33,967 nucleotides of DNA from the NCBI GenBank assembly GCA_016718845.1, contig JADKCK010000006.1:190001-223967 (forward strand). The letters run 5' to 3'. The position numbers and the translations under genes were made by a program. Position 1 is the stretch's first letter. Each line of letters starts with the position of its first letter. The stretch is from Sphingobacteriales bacterium (lineage in GTDB: Bacteria > Bacteroidota > Bacteroidia > Chitinophagales > UBA2359). Below the pieces are notes generated by a model. The model saw nothing but the letters and a program-made list of their open reading frames with translations, made no database searches and was not told the origin of the DNA. Positions 33,115 to 33,967 of this stretch are shown one piece after another.

Positions 33115-33967
33115 TTAGTGTTTCACAATACCAATATTAATACATTTATTAGGTTGGCAGCAATTAACAATGGATATGATAATTGGGCAACACATGGTGT
33201 TTCCGCATCCGCCAGTTATGTCATTGCCATTGTAGGCAGCTTTGAAATACATTTGGGTAGCACCGGTTTGCAAATTACCAATAGTCTGTACCGTTACATT
33301 TAGTGTTTGGTTAGTTTCGCCAGTCATTATAGTGTAGCTAATACCATCGGTGCTGTAATACCATTGATAACTAGTCTGTCCTGCTCCGCTTGTAATAGTA
33401 ATACCACTTGTAGGGAAATTACATAAATCAATAGGTACGCTTAAACAAACTTCGTCTATGTCGTCTTCGCCTGCTACATCGTTGTTAGGTGTGCTGTCAA
33501 TATCAATTTCGTTCATGGCGGTAATTTCGGCTTTATTTATATGTACGCCTTCGCCCGTTGTTGCATTATTGGCAGCAGCATTTACCGTTGCGGTAATGGT
33601 CAGTACTTTGGGTGCGTCGGCTCCTAAAAAGTTGCCAATGTTCCAGGTTATAGTGCCGTTGTTGTTGGTTACATTTGCGGGGTCGGAGCTGGAAACGAAG
33701 CTTAAACCCGTTGGCATGTAATCGGTAACAACTACGCCTGTGGCATCAACGCCATTGTCGTTGCTTACAGTAATGGTAAAGGTGACAGTGCTGCCAATAG
33801 TAGCTATTGAACTGTTTACTGTTTTTACTAACGATAAGTCGGGCAGGGCATTTGGCTCTTGAACAGTTACGCTACAATTTGCAGTACAGCCATTTAAGTC
33901 TGTAACGGTTACGCTATAAGTGCCTGCTGTTAAGCCTGATATGCTTGCAGTTGTTTCGCCGTTGCTC
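33115..33967 (-). CDS. SprB-repeat/DUF11 surface protein, C-terminal part (5' end beyond window)
   Basis: The reading frame is open from the right edge of the window to the stop at 33115, at least 283 residues; an internal ATG at 33717 is not the start. The edge encodes the end of a SprB-type repeat (NGETTASISGLTAGTYSVTV, then TDLNGCTANCSVTVQEP). Next is a DUF11-type domain (LSLVKTVNSSIATIGSTVTF to ITATVNAAANN), then an Ig-like segment with SYQWYYSTDG, and a Cys-rich end (CGNTMCCPIIISIVNCCQPNKC, in pieces). These features mark large secreted adhesins of gliding or surface-attached Bacteroidota. No type A sorting domain is seen at the C-terminus. A terminator follows directly. Confidence 0.88.
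   Translation of the reverse strand, partial: SNGETTASISGLTAGTYSVTVTDLNGCTANCSVTVQEPNALPDLSLVKTVNSSIATIGSTVTFTITVSNDNGVDATGVVVTDYMPTGLSFVSSSDPANVTNNNGTITWNIGNFLGADAPKVLTITATVNAAANNATTGEGVHINKAEITAMNEIDIDSTPNNDVAGEDDIDEVCLSVPIDLCNFPTSGITITSGAGQTSYQWYYSTDGISYTIMTGETNQTLNVTVQTIGNLQTGATQMYFKAAYNGNDITGGCGNTMCCPIIISIVNCCQPNKCINIGIVKH

Overview
The window comes from a member of the Bacteroidota. The signs are promoters of the TTTG-N19/20-TAnnTTTG type (best at 4531-4561, 10864-10894, 12440-12471 and 13179-13210), a secreted protein with a type IX secretion (T9SS) C-terminal sorting domain, a SprB-repeat/DUF11 surface protein, Rpn/PD-(D/E)XK_2 proteins, and A-rich translation starts without Shine-Dalgarno sites. 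The rank below phylum is uncertain; the protein set would fit a Saprospiria/Chitinophagia-like lineage.

Layout. 1-2820: 3' part of an rRNA operon (23S, 5S, terminator). 3217-4419: a PcaF/PaaJ-type thiolase (-). 4680-9110: a 1476-residue secreted protein with seven Cys-containing modules. 9301-10833: asnS (-). 10834-11323: a divergent intergenic region carrying one copy each of two dispersed repeats. 11324-12366: a FAH-family hydrolase and an A-type Fe-S carrier. 12389-13878: a compact toxin-antitoxin island (VapBC-like pair, then DUF433/DUF5615 pair) in which both modules are driven by an exact 76-bp promoter/operator copy and the outer borders are look-alike terminators. 13996-14511: an orphan PD-(D/E)XK nuclease-like gene. 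14617-21788 (-): an efflux operon, tetR-tolC-hlyD-ATPase-ATPase-permease-permease, matching the E. coli cecR-ybhGFSR set but with YbhF split in two and with its own TolC. 22034-25338: a small membrane protein, fmt, a degenerate PD-(D/E)XK-like protein and a hexapeptide acyltransferase. 25449-27531 (-): a lipoprotein and a two-piece Rpn-type locus with a 21-bp tandem repeat. 27789-30227: a PAS-PAS-HisKA-HATPase-REC-Hpt hybrid kinase. 30556-32962: an SPFH+GYF_2 protein and a double zinc-ribbon membrane protein, resembling the B. subtilis YdjI/YdjG membrane-stress pair. 33115-33967 (-): the C-terminal part of a SprB/DUF11 surface protein that runs off the window.

The most unusual material is outside the genes: (i) a 78-bp element in three copies of exactly equal length with two conserved stems; (ii) a 53-bp element in two copies with a conserved hairpin; (iii) octamer tandem arrays ending at the start codons of two membrane-protein genes; (iv) the duplicated promoter/operator shared by two unrelated toxin-antitoxin families. 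All identifications rest on reading the sequence and recalled family motifs; no database search was run.
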